A stretch of 64,000 nt of DNA, from positions 23,434,545-23,498,544 of the forward strand of contig OZ018411.1 of NCBI GenBank assembly GCA_963969595.1, read 5' to 3'. How positions within the stretch are numbered: position 1 is the stretch's first letter; the number at the start of each line of letters is the position of its first letter. The translations under genes and the position numbers were made by a program. This DNA is from Neckera pumila (taxonomy: Eukaryota; Streptophyta; Bryopsida; Hypnales; Neckeraceae). The notes under the pieces were generated by a model. That model was not told where the DNA came from and searched no databases. It saw only the letters and a list, made by a program, of their open reading frames with translations. Below are positions 1-11,437 of the stretch, one piece after another.

Positions 1-47
1 TAACTATACTAGACATGTTAGAGATCATGTAGGATAAGAAAACACAA

Positions 48-412
48 CAATGTCACTTATAGATTGAAAGATTATAAAATTTGATCACAAAGGTGTTAAA
101 ACTAAAAATTCTTTCAATCCTTTTTTCACATGTCAAATCTAAAAAGTTGGGCATAAAAAAAATACGAGGCTAAAGGGCCTAATATGTATTATCTCAATCA
201 ATTTATGGCTTCTCAAAATCTACTCTACAATTTTTTTAAATGAATTTCTAATGTGATTTTTTCTCCACAATCTAGTGTATTAGAGGCTCATTTCCAAGAG
301 CCCTCAACACTAAGAAAGTCAAGAGCCAATTACAATGAGCACCCTTGCACAAAATCTTGAATAGAAAATCATAATCAATGATTTTCAAAATCGGATTTTT
401 GATGCTAAAATT
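48..412 (+). repeat. Dispersed repeat A, copy 1
   Basis: This roughly 365-bp AT-rich stretch is an imperfect inverted copy of the stretch at about 26400-26790. Matching landmarks are the 'agattgaaagattata' start (reverse complement of 'tataatctttcaatc'), a 'tctactctacaattttttt' segment and a 'tttttgatgctaaaatt' end. No coding frame and no clear terminal inverted repeats are visible. It is an unclassified repeat, probably a transposon fragment. Confidence 0.55.
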
Positions 413-1489
413 AAACTTCAAAAATAATCTTATAAGTATATAACTATTAAAATTAGCAACTTGGTTAGTTTTTATTTAACTTACAACTATACTCGACACC
501 AGAATTTGGTACCTCGGACATTTAGGAGTTACTGTATCCGTTTTTTGACAGATGAATTTACTTACCATCTACAATATTTATTTTTCAATTTCCAAACAAC
601 TGGTATCATCCATCTCTGCATATATATATAATTTATTTTTATTTTTGAAACACATGGACAATTTCCATTGATAAGTGGGAAATAGTGCAGGGAACCAGGA
701 ACCAGTCCCCAGTGTCAATTTTTTTTTCTTTTCAGACAGCTAAGGGCCTACTAAAACTCAACAGCACCATCGTAATTTGAGAAGGGTCAGATTCCATTTG
801 ATCCTGACTCTTGAGGTGATCCCCAGAACCAGAAACCTCAAGAAAGTCTCAGTTTCCATCTTTGAATTTGAGTAGCCTCCTAGTCATGCGCAAATGTAAC
901 TTACACATGTCATTTATGACACAAACATCTCTTTATTGATGAAAGTGGGTTAATACTAACAAATTTGGGGGCTTTTTTCTCCACACAGCTTTGATTATTG
1001 GGTAATTAGGCTAGATTCCCACATCAAGAAACCACCACATGGATTTGGAACACATGACTCATTAGACAAGTTTACCTTTACCTCAGTTGATGTTAGTTTG
1101 AGCCTTCCTTGGGACAGGGTTGAATACTACCAATCAATGTTTTTTTGGTTTTGGACAAATGGTTATGTGGTTAGTGGTCTTTCTTTCAAGAAGGTTTTGA
1201 GTTTTCTGGCACTTTTGTTTGGGAGGTTTGAATTGAAAGGAGCCCACCTATTTATATTGTTGTACATAAGTGTTGTAGTAAATATAGTATATAGAATCCA
1301 TATTTTCAGCCTCTATATTACATGTACAAAATTGTAATGAACCAAATTTTTAGGCTATCTATATTATTTATAATGGATTCCTCTTCATTTAATGTTCCCT
1401 AAATTATTTGTAAGGCTTTTAGAAATTTTATCCCAAACGAATAAAGTCCTATCTAAATTATGCCGCACGCCGTTTTTAAAATGCACTAA
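413..1489. other. Gene-free AT-rich stretch
   Basis: No supported gene. The only long frame, at 1098-1337, is a low-complexity hydrophobic translation of T-rich DNA with no recognisable domain. Confidence 0.5.
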
Positions 1490-4260
1490 ATGCGCCCCCC
1501 CCTAGATGCGAGGAGAGTTCAAAGTGTGAGTTCCGAGGGTGTCTTTTTACATTCTACTACAAAGTTTGTGTGTAGCAGTGAAGGAGCAACATCGAGTGAG
1601 GGAGCAATATTGGGCGATTCAAATGTTAAATTGGTACTTCTTGGCACCTCCAATGTTAGTCCCTCTTTGACTTCAACTCCAGGAGTGGTCATATTGGATG
1701 CAAAAGAGGCGTCTCCAACACACAAGTTGGCCCAAGCACAACGTCTCAACTATGAATAGAATAGGCAATGGCAAGACTCTTGGGCTGCGTGATTGCCATG
1801 GGCGGAGAGCATGCTTGGGGAAGACGGAAAAATTCGTCAGGTACAATGCAAGGTTTGTTCTGAGGTTGAGGGGAGGAACAAACTATTGGTCCTGAAATTG
1901 GATTCGCTCTAGAAGCATTGTGGCCAAAGGAAAGCTACAACTTCCTTTGGTAAGGTAAAGGTAGGCGAATACTACTTCCTGAGCATCAATGTGCATGTTT
2001 AAAACAAAAAAATCTTTTTTGCATGCTTGGGGGAGGTTGGGAAATTGTGCTGCAACAAATGGCGTAGGGTCAAGGTGTGATCCGGGAGCAAAAGAAGAAG
2101 ATCGTCTAGTTTTGGGCCATTCTTTGGTTGCTCATGCAGGGTTGGCCATTGGCTCCACACAAGAGTATAAAGGAGCTATTTGAGTTTTTGTTGGTTCTAG
2201 ACTTTTTGAAGAGACATTGGAGCGCTGCGGTAGGGTGGAAGATGACCACCTTGCCATTGTCTAGGCTGATCATACCAAACAGGTTATTTTGAACAATAGT
2301 TATTTTCGTTGAGTGTAGATGAGGTCACCACAATTGACATCCAATCTTGGATGTCAATTCACCTTTACATTTGTATAGGATTCAAAAGATTGCCAATATT
2401 GTTGTCATTGAATCGTCCTGAGGATGGTAGTGGAGCTTTGGCTGTGAGAGATAGAACTGAAAGAATGCTTCCACATCACTCCGGCCTTCTTCAGATTAAA
2501 GTAACAAAATGTCTTGTTTGTTTTAGGGCGGATGGGGTGTCGATCTTTCAGAGGAGCATGAATGGGGTTACATTGCAGTTGAAGCAATACATGGCTCCAT
2601 TTATGTCTGGAGTTCATTGTATGGCACATCTCATGAACTTAATTGTGGAGACATTGTCCAATTTGCCCATCGTGGCAAAAGTGGAAGCGTTGTGCCAAGC
2701 CATGTATGCCTACTTCAGCCACAATCCCAAGCATCACTTAGAATTTCAAAAGCTTGTTGACTTCGTAGAGACAAAGGGACATTGCATGCTCCGCAATGTG
2801 AAGACTTGATGGTTGTCGATCTTTGCTTGAACTGTTGACATTAGGAAAAATATCAGCCCTCCAAAGGATTGCTCCTGAGTGACAAACCAAGCTATTAAAA
2901 AGCTTGGTCTATCACTCCAATTGATTGCTGCGGTGAGCAGATTGCTCGCCGGAGCAGTCAAATTTTGCAGAATTTTTTTTTTAATTTAAAAAAAAATTAT
3001 TACTGTTATTATTAATTTTTATTCGCGAATTTCAGTTCCTACACCACTATCACAACAGAAATTGTTGTGCGGAAATAGGGGAAAAACGAATTTTTGAACA
3101 AAAAAAATGTAAATTTCAAGGTACCTCGGAAGGTTGTAGAGCAGCCCTCCAAAGGCCTAAAATTTTCTCTAATGAGAATCAAGGGAGAGTACAACGTACT
3201 TGTTGCCAAATGTGTCAGGATGCTGCTGTTAAGGAGCCGGAGCTCACTACCAAGCAAGCTGTTGCCAAAGATACCACCCGCCACAATTATGACCTCCTTT
3301 GTGACATGGGTACTTTATTGGCTCTCCCATGCCTTATGCCCTTGTTGGGTTCTGTGAATTCTTTGATGAAATTTGCACAATCTAACTATATATTTGTGAC
3401 TGACTACATATTTGCAGTTAAGATTTGTCAGGTTGAATTGTATATGATGTACAGTGACAAGGACACGGCATGGCAAAAGGAGCATTTTGAAATGTTTCAT
3501 GACATTGTCCATATTTACTCCTATTCAATTAGCTAAGAATGGGTGACGGATTTGAACACCAGGGTGGAGTCTCTCGTCTTTTGCATTGGAGGCATATTTA
3601 TTTTGCTCGTTCCATTTGTGGTTTGAGTGGGAAGAAATTATCGCCGGTGAATAGAGACGATTTCATTTTTGTGATTAACTCCTTGAAGGCTTAATGCAGT
3701 GATGCAACAAAGATGCTCACACTTGAGTTTGATGTTCACTTCCCTGAAGTTGAACTGATGAACGTATTGGGAATAGTATTTCCTCAATATTATTTGCAAC
3801 ACAATTGCAAAGACCTTTTCACCTTGCATGTGAAGGCACTTCAGTGCCACTTTGGAGTTGTCCGCATGGCGAACTTTGAGACAGAGGAGAAGCTTGATTG
3901 CCAACAAGTTGACCTCATTCTTGATGGGAGGCTCCTTCCCTTGCAGATGTCCTTGTTTAAATTGACAATGAAGTCCCATGCAAAAGTAGCCATGGTGGAA
4001 CCAAGGGATGTGAATCCCTTGACTAAGGTTTGGATTTGCATTGGGCAAAACGCCTGGATGTTGAACCGGCTCTCCAAATTCATCAAGGTGGCTGAAATTG
4101 CCATTTGTGCAGTGTTGGGCAGCGTGGAAGATGAACACACGTTCTTGACTTTGAGTTTCATGAAGTCCAAACTGAGAAATCGGCTTGGAAGGCATATTGA
4201 CACTTATGTGAAGCTTTTTTCATAGGACTTCTTCACTTTGGAAACTTTCCCCGTGAGCAA
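1490..4260 (+). mobile_element. Degenerate hAT-like transposase gene
   Basis: Forward-strand fragments in shifting frames read like the hAT-type transposases related to DUF4371/zinc-finger-862 proteins. At about 1750-1930 there is a zinc-finger-like part (C-x-VC followed by a KLDSL-x-KH pattern). At 2309-2809 there is a core with WMSIHLYICIGFKRLPILL and HCMAHLMNLIVETLS. At 3210-3536 lies NYDLLCDMGTLLALPCLMP. At 3713-4225 the C-terminal dimerisation region carries LGSVEDEHTFLTLSFMKSK. Stops and frameshifts separate the parts, so it cannot encode a full protein. An insertion at 2868-3141 breaks it further. I cannot see terminal inverted repeats or an 8-bp target duplication, so the outer limits are only those of the coding homology. 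The assignment to hAT rests on pattern recognition of the family. Confidence 0.6.
2854..3155. mobile_element. 274-bp insertion with 14-bp target duplication
   Basis: The direct repeat CAGCCCTCCAAAGG lies at 2854-2867 and again at 3142-3155, enclosing 274 bp. The protein homology of the host transposase resumes after the second copy, so the enclosed DNA is an insertion. It contains a long A/T run near its middle (about 2966-3000) and no coding frame. A 14-bp target-site duplication is typical of LINE-driven retroposition, so a SINE or retroposed transcript is likely, but no pol III A/B boxes were recognised. Confidence 0.6.
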
Positions 4261-4990
4261 GGCAATTTCTTCATGGCAAGAAGAGAGATCACGACAGGTA
4301 GTAGACATGTAAGGTCTGTTTCCATTAAAGCGGCAAGTTTGGACTTCTAAATTATTCTATGCCTTATTAATTGAGTTGGGGGTGGATGGGATTGCTCATT
4401 GCATTTAGGCAAGGTCTTAATGCCTGGTGCTCAATTCCCCTGAGCAGTTGCTTATTAAAAACTAAGAAATGCACTCTTCTATTGCTTATTGTCTTCTCTG
4501 TGAAAGTATTGTGTTTATAGGCAAGTGTTGCATTTATTTACTGTGTTTTGGGCAAAGGTAGCCAAATGCAAGCTTGTGCAAATTCGAAGAGTCGCTAAGA
4601 CATCTCAATGTTGAAACAATATAAGAAAAAATCCACAACTGGGTCGCCACATATGCCACCTGCTTTTCTGTATAGTAGCTAATCATGAAAAGAAGATTTC
4701 AACCAAAGTAGCCAGTTAAACCGCTATCTGAAGCGTAGGGCAGTGTGTCGTTCAACCTTGGACAATACTTAAAATATTCACTGGATGAGGAAAAACTCCA
4801 TTCTCTCCAGCAATGGTGAACGAGGTCGTCGGCTCTACAGATGTCCCCTTTGGAAGCACAGTAGACACAGGTATCAATGAATCATTGATCCGTCCTTGCC
4901 AATGGTTTACCTCAATCCCTTTGTGCGAGATAAGTCATAACAGACCAGCCTCCTTCCTTCTCCTCTCACGTGACCATACTCAAACTCAGC
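4261..4990. other. Gene-free stretch
   Basis: No gene or structured repeat could be supported here. It may be the 3' flank of the hAT-like element. Confidence 0.4.
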
Positions 4991-5222
4991 CTTAGAGCAA
5001 GTCCAATGCGAACACGGAAAAATATACAATATTGAGCTTTTGAAGCGCAAGGAGGCCGACCTCATTCCGTTCCTACAACTTTTAGAAAAAAATGGCCCCA
5101 ATGCAAAGCCGGCAAGCCAAACTTCAAATTGACTTTCTGCAATATAAAAAGAAGAAGAATAAAGATTGTACATTAAAGAAAGATCTTTAATGCAAAAAGG
5201 GGAGCTCCAATCAATTGGCAGA
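4991..5222 (-). mobile_element. Small non-autonomous element B, copy 1
   Basis: About 230 bp whose reverse complement matches 14450-14683. Shared landmarks are a GGAGCTCC near one end, a run of TTCTTCTTTTTATATTG, a GCCGGCTTTG core and a GGCTTGCTCT/AGAGCAAGTCC end. It has no coding capacity. The two ends are not good inverted repeats of each other, so the class (MITE or SINE) is open. Confidence 0.6.
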
Positions 5223-5303
5223 CATTACAAGGCTTGAAAAGGAGAGACATTTATGACTTTTGCTATTATGTGTCAATTTCTGGGCTCTTCAAATTTCCTT
5301 AAA

Positions 5304-5441
5304 ATGCAGTGTAGTGGATGGAAATTACCGGGTCCAGAAAAATAAAGCGACCCATGCCATATGCATTGGGGCATGTTTTTTGGTAGGCCCGGCATTATGC
5401 CATTTCGTGCATGATCCAGTCGCTGCATTGGAGCTGCTCTC
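5304..5441 (+). mobile_element. Small non-autonomous element C, copy 1
   Basis: About 140 bp that matches the reverse complement of 13808-13943. Shared landmarks are GGAAATT, CCCATGCC, ATATGCATTGGGGC/GTATGCATTGGGGC and a closing CATTGGAGCTGC. It lies directly upstream of the broken LRR sequence. It has no coding frame. Confidence 0.6.
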
Positions 5442-6482
5442 ACAAACCTGCCTTAAGCTTACTGGCAACCTGCCACTCGGCCTAGGCAACTTGATCAAGT
5501 TTCAAGAGCCTAACCTGCCGGCAAATGGATTGTATGCATGATACTTCTCCTGACGATTTGGGTGGGTGTTTATTGTTGAAGCTATTTTGATTTATCCAGC
5601 AATTACTTCACAGGTGGTAGTGTAAATCAGTGATCCTAGAACTGTTTTATGAAATTTAGTGCAACATGTTACCTAAGTTATTAGGATTTAGTGCAATATA
5701 TTACCTCCAAGACAAACGGGTATCAGTTTTGGCTACCTTGAGAGTGAGTATTATTGAGAAAAAATAGAAAAGTTAGGATTTTGCAAGTTTTAAAGGATTA
5801 TTGGGAGTGCTATAATACAAAACTAACAAAATAGATGCTAACTCCAATGTAGAGGAAGTTGCACGTTGGCTATCAAATTCTATTGTTTGTTGCGGTCTGG
5901 ACTAAATTCTAATTTTTTCAGGATTTTTTCCAATATACTTTTAGCTCCTGAAAATTTTAAGTAGCAATGGAGCGAAATTTAGCCACTTCTGTGAACGCCG
6001 GTAGTGTTCCAAAGTTTCTGGGCAACTATTCTAGTCTAGTGACTTTGGATTCATCAAACAATACATATAACGACTATGCTGCTGCTTCATCTAGTCTTAT
6101 CCACTGTTCGAAACTGGAAACTCTCCTGGTAGGGCAGAACAATTTATATGGAACTTTACCTGTGGACTTCAATTCACCAATGAAGTGGTCAAGTTTCTAA
6201 GCAACAAGCTAACAGACAAGATTCCTGCTGCCTTTGGAAGCATCATTCGACTCTAGCCTTGAGCTTGTGGATACAAGTTTACACTCGGGAGAATTATTTG
6301 TCCGAGTGGATGGCTCTCATCTCTCTGAGCTTTGTGTCCTTTTGTTTTCCCACAATGAGATTGAAGGATCAGTTCTTTCATGGTTTGGAAACTTGAAAAG
6401 CTTGCAAGTGTGGAACTTGTCCTTCAACAAGCTCACTGGTTCCATCCCCCAAAACTTTGGTAATTTGGATGGGCCCAATTGA
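5442..6482 (+). pseudogene. Broken LRR receptor-like protein copy
   Basis: Forward-strand fragments match about residues 609-819 of the intact receptor-like protein encoded on the minus strand at 7309-10752. Aligned pieces are LTGNLPLGLGNL (about 5459), PKFLGNYSSLVTLD (about 6010), KLETLLVGQNNLYGTLPVDF (about 6110) and the region VDGSHLSEL to GSIPQNFGNLDG (6308-6474). Between them lie stops, frameshifts and deletions: the segment corresponding to residues about 717-763 is mostly gone. A 376-bp insertion splits the first and second parts. There is no start, signal peptide or membrane segment, so this is a dead partial copy. It points toward the intact gene in tail-to-tail orientation, as expected of an inverted duplication. 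It may still be covered by transcripts. Confidence 0.85.
5616..6007. mobile_element. Insertion in LRR pseudogene, 8-bp duplication
   Basis: GGTAGTGT occurs at 5616-5623 and at 6000-6007. LRR homology runs up to the first copy ('acttcacaggt') and resumes just after the second ('ttccaaagtttctgg'), so 376 bp were inserted with an 8-bp target duplication. An 8-bp duplication is the hAT signature, but the insert ends do not form obvious inverted repeats. Inside, 'atttagtgcaa' is repeated 39 bp apart. It is noncoding. Confidence 0.6.
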
Positions 6483-7308
6483 AGTGCAATCCACTGACAT
6501 CACGTTTTCACCAGTTTGTTTTTTCAGCTTTTCCTTTAAAACAGAGCATGAGTTTGACACTGCTTTGCAATACGACACGATTCTCATGATAATCTCACTA
6601 ACTGGATTGGATACCTGAAGTGATTCAGATTTGTGATATCATAACCGGTTGTTGAGTTTTCAACACTCACGTGGCACCGTCCCATTGACAACCCATCACC
6701 ATTGCCATTACAAGTTGTAACTCATAACCTTCTATCCTTTCAACTTGCTTCCTACACCCTTGGATCATGAAGATCAAAGGTTGTGATTGAAAAGTGAACA
6801 ACCGGTTATGTCCGATAACCTACTTGCCGCGGCTCGTCGGTTATCTAATACATAGTGTTTGAGAGTAACTCAAATCACTGGTAGTTCTTGAAAAGCCAAC
6901 TCCTCCTCCGCGGAGGCAAAGCGTGCTGTTGTACACTACATACACTCAGGTGAAGCATCCAATTCACATGTCAACTCAGCTTTCTCTAAGCTACCTGATG
7001 GACACAATGCTCTTAGATCAGTATGCTAGAGATCCTAATGCTATCACGTTCCCCGAGAATTACAACATAGTTATGTGCATCGCACAGCCAGCAATTTCAG
7101 CCAACGCTGATCATTATTAGACAGCTATGGAGATTTAGACCCTAAACCCCCCAAACCCTAACTATTTAACAAAGCTGAAAACATAGGAACAAAGAAATTT
7201 CATATGCTCCGTAAATCTAATCTTGGAAAACACACTTGTTACATAAAGAAAAAAGAAAAAACTACCAACGCTGACATCAAGAATTGCTTTTCAGACCTTA
7301 AACATATA
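6483..7308. other. Intergenic stretch with weak foldback
   Basis: This lies between the LRR pseudogene and the intact gene, so it probably includes the latter's 3' UTR. At about 6635-6815 two arms share 'CATAACCGGTTGTT' and its complement 'AACAACCGGTTATG', with extra matches around 'GTTTTCAAC'/'GATTGAAAAG', which suggests an old foldback element. At 7140-7164 there is a telomere-like CCCTAAACCC/AAACCCTAA run. Confidence 0.4.
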
Positions 7309-10300
7309 TTAGTTTCTCGGACGGAACAAGCCATAAGGTTGCGCCTCGGCAGTGGCTCTTCTCTTCTCAGCTGCTCCAAGCACAAAGACACGAGCTGGGG
7401 CCCAAAGAAGAGCTGTCATGGCCACAATGCAGAAGCCGGCAGCTACTCCAATTCCAAAACCCGGGAATGATATGTAATCCGAGACCCTAATTTGGTTATG
7501 CAGAGAATCCACATTCTCACGAGCACATGGCCGCTGTATCACGTTTCCACACAAACCTGGATTCCCTGGCAAATAATAGTTGTTTGGAAATTTATCATAG
7601 TTGTTTGGAAATGTATCATTCCCAGAGGGAATGGCACCGCTAAAATTGTTAAGGAACACTATGAATGTGCTCAAGGAAGAGGGCAACACAGGAGGAAGGG
7701 ATCCACTGAAATTATTTTGGGACAAGTCAAAAGTATTTAAGAGGGTCATGTTTTGAACAGCTGTCCAAATGTTTCCTTCAAATCTATTGTTCGATAAATT
7801 CAGGTATGCCATACCAGCCAGTTCTGCAAGCTCTACGGGAATCTCTCCCTGCAACGCATTTGAAGACAGGTCCATGGACAGCATGTATTGAAAGAACACT
7901 GAATCTCTGGCGAATGTGGTCGTCAACCTCTGGTTTGCATTAAACTTCGCACCTTGTGAACGTGAAACGTCATCGAGTTGCAATTTGTACCCGTCTAAAT
8001 TACCAAAGCTCTGGGGAATGGAACCGGTGAGCTTGTTGGAGGACAAGCCCAACACTTGCATGCTCTTCAAGTTTCCAAACCATGACGGAATTGATCCTTC
8101 AATCTCATTGTCGTCAAAAAAAAGAAGTTGAAGCTCAGAGAGATGAGAGCCATCCACTTGGGAAGGGAACCCTCCTGTAAACTTGTTTCGACTGAAATCC
8201 ACCTGCATAAGGCTCGAGTTGATGTTTCCAAAGGAAAGAGGAATCCCTCCTGTTAGTCTGTTGCCTGTCACAGAAAAATATTTCAAGCTTGGCCACCAGG
8301 TGAAGTCCACAGCTAAAGATCCATAGATATTGTTTTTCCCGACCTTCAGAGTTTCCAATTTCGGACACCGGTTAAGACTTGATAGAGCAACGGCATCGTC
8401 GTTGAGCGTATTGTTTGATAAATCCAGAGTCACTAGACTAGAACAGTTGCCCAGAAACTTTGGAATACCACCTGTGAAGTAATTGCTTGACAAGTCCAAC
8501 TGAGTCAAAGATACGCACCCTCCCAAATCCTCAGGAATGGTGCCATTCAATCCATTTGCGGCCAACATAAGTGTCCGCAGCTTGGTCAAGTTGCCGAGGC
8601 TGAGAGGTAGGTTGCCAGTAAGATGGTTATATGAGAGATCCAAAGTGTCTTCAAGGTTAGACAACTTGCCAATACTTGTAGAAACAGTTCCACTGAATTG
8701 GTTGCTGTTCAATAGGAGTCTCGAGATGTTGAGGTTGTTTGTCAATAAATCCTCCGGAATAGCTCCAGTGAAGTTGCACGACCCCAAATCAATGTCCACC
8801 AAGGTTGTTAAGCTGGAAACTTCTTTGGGGATAGAACCGCCTAAATCATAGTTTCCTCCCAACGACAGGTTTTCAAGCTGCTTTAGGTTTCCAAGCTCTG
8901 GTGGTATTTCTCCAGTGAAACTGCACCATCTAAGGCTCAACGTGGAAAGGTTTGTCAGCAATTCTAACGTTGGTGGAATGGAACCAGTCAAATAACTGTT
9001 CCTACCGAGATCCAACCAGTTAAGGCTGGTGCAGTTTCCGACTTCTAATGGCAGCATCCCAGACAGAAAGTTTGAAAAGACGATAAATAGTTCCAATTTT
9101 TTCATGCTCCATATCTCTGGGTCTATGCTTGTGAAACCACACCCACTGAGCAACAAGACTCTCAACTTGGAACACTTGGACAGAAAACCAGGAACAGGGT
9201 CGGTGAGCTCCCAGTTATACTCAAAGTCAAACTCTTCGATATTACTCAAGTCTCCAAGTTCTTTTGGTATGGTTCCATTGAGTCTGTTGTAACCCAACAT
9301 CAGATTGACTAGGGATGTGCAATTTCCCAGGGAAGGGGGAATAGGGCCTGCCAAATTGTTGCTTTCCAAATCCAGCACTAGCAGCTCGCTTAGAGCCCCA
9401 AGGGACGAAGGAATTTCGCCACCGAGATTGTTCTCCTCCAGGCTAAGCCATTGAAGCTTCGTCAGCGACCCCAATTCACTAGGAATGTCACCTGCAAACA
9501 CGAAATGGTGTATTGTGGATATTTGAATCAGCGCAGGAATTTAGCGCAGGAAGTATCAGCCTAGTTTTTGATAAGACCTAAAAACCCTGCTTACGATAGC
9601 CTATTAGCTATTAGCACCTTCGGCTAAGAATACTTTCCCGGAAAGAACTGAAAGAAACCTGATGCATCACTGGCAATGAAAACCATTTGATGTGAGGATT
9701 CATGAAACTAGCTCGATGATATCACCAAGGTGCACAAGTTCAAAAATCCCACTTGAAATCCTCCTTACAAGTCAAACAAATGCACATAGAGACTCACCTG
9801 AGAAGCCATTGCTATCCAACCACAGCCCTTGGAGTTGATGCAAGTCACCAAGAGCTGCAGGAATGCTTCCATTCAACTGATTGTTCGTAAACGATACAAA
9901 CACCAAATTCTGACATTTACTCAAGCTGCTTGGAAGGGTACCAGAGATTTTACTGTTGTCAATCCTCCAATCCGTCAAACTCTGGCATCCACTCGCCTCA
10001 AAAACTTCAGGAAGACGACCAGAAATGGCGTTATCCGAAAGCCACAGAATCTCAAGCCTCGGCAACGTGAAAAGCTCCGCAGGGACCTGCCCGCCCAGGG
10101 AGTTGTAACTCAAATCCAGCACCGACAGATTCTGGCACCGTCCCAACGCGGAGGGAATGACGCCCCACAAGCTGCTCCCACTGAGGTTGAGAGTCTCCAA
10201 ATGCGCCAGGTCGTCTATCGAGGGAGAGATCGTGCCATTCAGCCCTAAATCGCGCAGCTCAATTCCTGTCACTTGCCCCAATTCGTCACAAGTGACCCCT

Positions 10301-10752
10301 TTCCAAGTGGCGCAGTGCGAGGCCTCGTTTTCGTCCAAAGTCCAATTGGTTAGGGCTCCAGTGGGGTCCGTTAGAATGGCACTTCGGAAGGCGAGAAGTG
10401 CCTCCACCTCGGTGGTGGTGTTGGCAGCCACGAGGCTAGCTCTCCTGCTGTTGATGAAGAGCTTCCTGCCATGAGATTCGCTAGCTATGGCGGCGGCACG
10501 CTTCGCTCGCCACTGTTGAGTGCTCGCTTCGGCGGTTATTCGTTTCCAGGTTTGCATGTAATGACGGTGCATCTTCTCGGGAGAGCTCACTCGCTCCCCC
10601 GTGGGCAGAGTCTTCCATTCCATCAGGTGAGTTTCCAAATGGTGATCTGCGACGTCGTTGGGTGCGGAAAACACCCCAGTCGTCGTTCTCAGCAAGCAGA
10701 ACAGAGAGAGCGTGAGCTGCAGCAAAGCAGATGGAACGCCAATTCCCTTCAT
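7309..10752 (-). CDS. LRR receptor-like protein (RLP), no kinase
   Basis: Two exons, 10752-9798 and 9491-7309, joined in frame over a 306-bp GT-AG intron (donor GTGAGT; acceptor TTTGCAG; the split glycine codon falls in a consensus LRR). The product is 1045 residues. It starts at a clear ATG with a hydrophobic signal segment (about 1-30). An unusual basic stretch follows (about 35-110), then an LRR N-terminal cap (about 115-156, with WKGVTC), then roughly two dozen or more plant-type 24-residue repeats with LxxNxLxGxIPxxLGxL. A non-LRR island lies at about 820-860, then a few last repeats and one membrane span (about 996-1016, GFGIGVAAGFCIVAMTALLW). The basic cytosolic tail is about 29 residues. 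No kinase domain is present, so by family knowledge it would bind an extracellular ligand and signal through a partner kinase. Asparagine glycosylation sites (NxS/T) are frequent. The pseudogene at 5442-6482 is a partial relative. The ligand is unknown. Confidence 0.93.
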
Positions 10753-11072
10753 GATGGATCAGCTACAGTAGTGCAAATTAAATGAATGCCTTCAGGCGCA
10801 CACAGCTGCAACAGCGGCTGCAAACTAGCTAGTCTGGGAACAACAAGCTACCGGAAGAAACCAGGTGCTAACAAAAGGAAGCTCCGTCCCAGGGATCCTT
10901 GGAAAAGATTGATGTTCCAAGGAAAACATGCAGCGCGTCTACCGCCTCAGCAAGTGCGAGTTCTGGAGACTTGTCAGGCGCGGAACTAAAAGCAGAATTT
11001 TATGGCTTGTTCAGGTGACAGAAGTCAGCACTTGAGCTTTCATCCATCCCTGATGGATATCATCCGTGACTA
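10753..11072. other. 5' flank of the LRR gene
   Basis: This must hold the 5' UTR and promoter of the minus-strand LRR gene. It is moderately GC-rich next to the gene. I saw no convincing TATA box or other defined site. Confidence 0.35.
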
Positions 11073-11411
11073 AGAGCATGATCTCCTGCAGCCCTCCAAA
11101 CAAATTGTTCCTTCAATCGAGATCTGTCTAATAATTTAAAGGGGATGGCCACTTGAATCTCCAAGAGTACAACTCACTAAATACACTTTAACCAATCACA
11201 AGTCACAGAACTTGCAAAAGCAATAAGTAAGCTATGACAATTGCTAATCCCAAGAGAAAATATAGCATGTAGTAAACACAAAGGTCTCCCTTCAAATATA
11301 GTTTATTTGGGGGGCGATAGTAAAGGTCGAGCCTGACATACACTAGAATTGATTGCTTATCATCCAAAATTAGGAGAGAGGGGATATTTGGAGGGCTGTA
11401 GGAGATGCTCT
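11073..11411. mobile_element. MITE with GAGCATCTCC-type inverted ends
   Basis: The left end AGAGCATGATCTCCTGCAGC and the reverse complement of the right end, AGAGCATCTCCTACAGC, match with a 3-base gap and continue as GCCCTCCAAA in both. The enclosed 339 bp are noncoding. A clean target duplication is not visible (TGAC on both sides is the best). It is a typical small foldback MITE; the superfamily is not determined. Confidence 0.65.
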
Positions 11412-11437
11412 GACGGCTTTAGGTTTGGAAACTCTTG

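Noticed and set aside
3638..4195. 185-codon minus-strand frame
   Set aside because: Antisense shadow of the hAT-like transposase C-terminal region, which has the recognisable motifs on the plus strand.
7140..7164. Telomere-like CCCTAAACCC run
   Set aside because: Only two or three units; an interstitial telomere or telo-box by chance cannot be told apart and no gene starts nearby.
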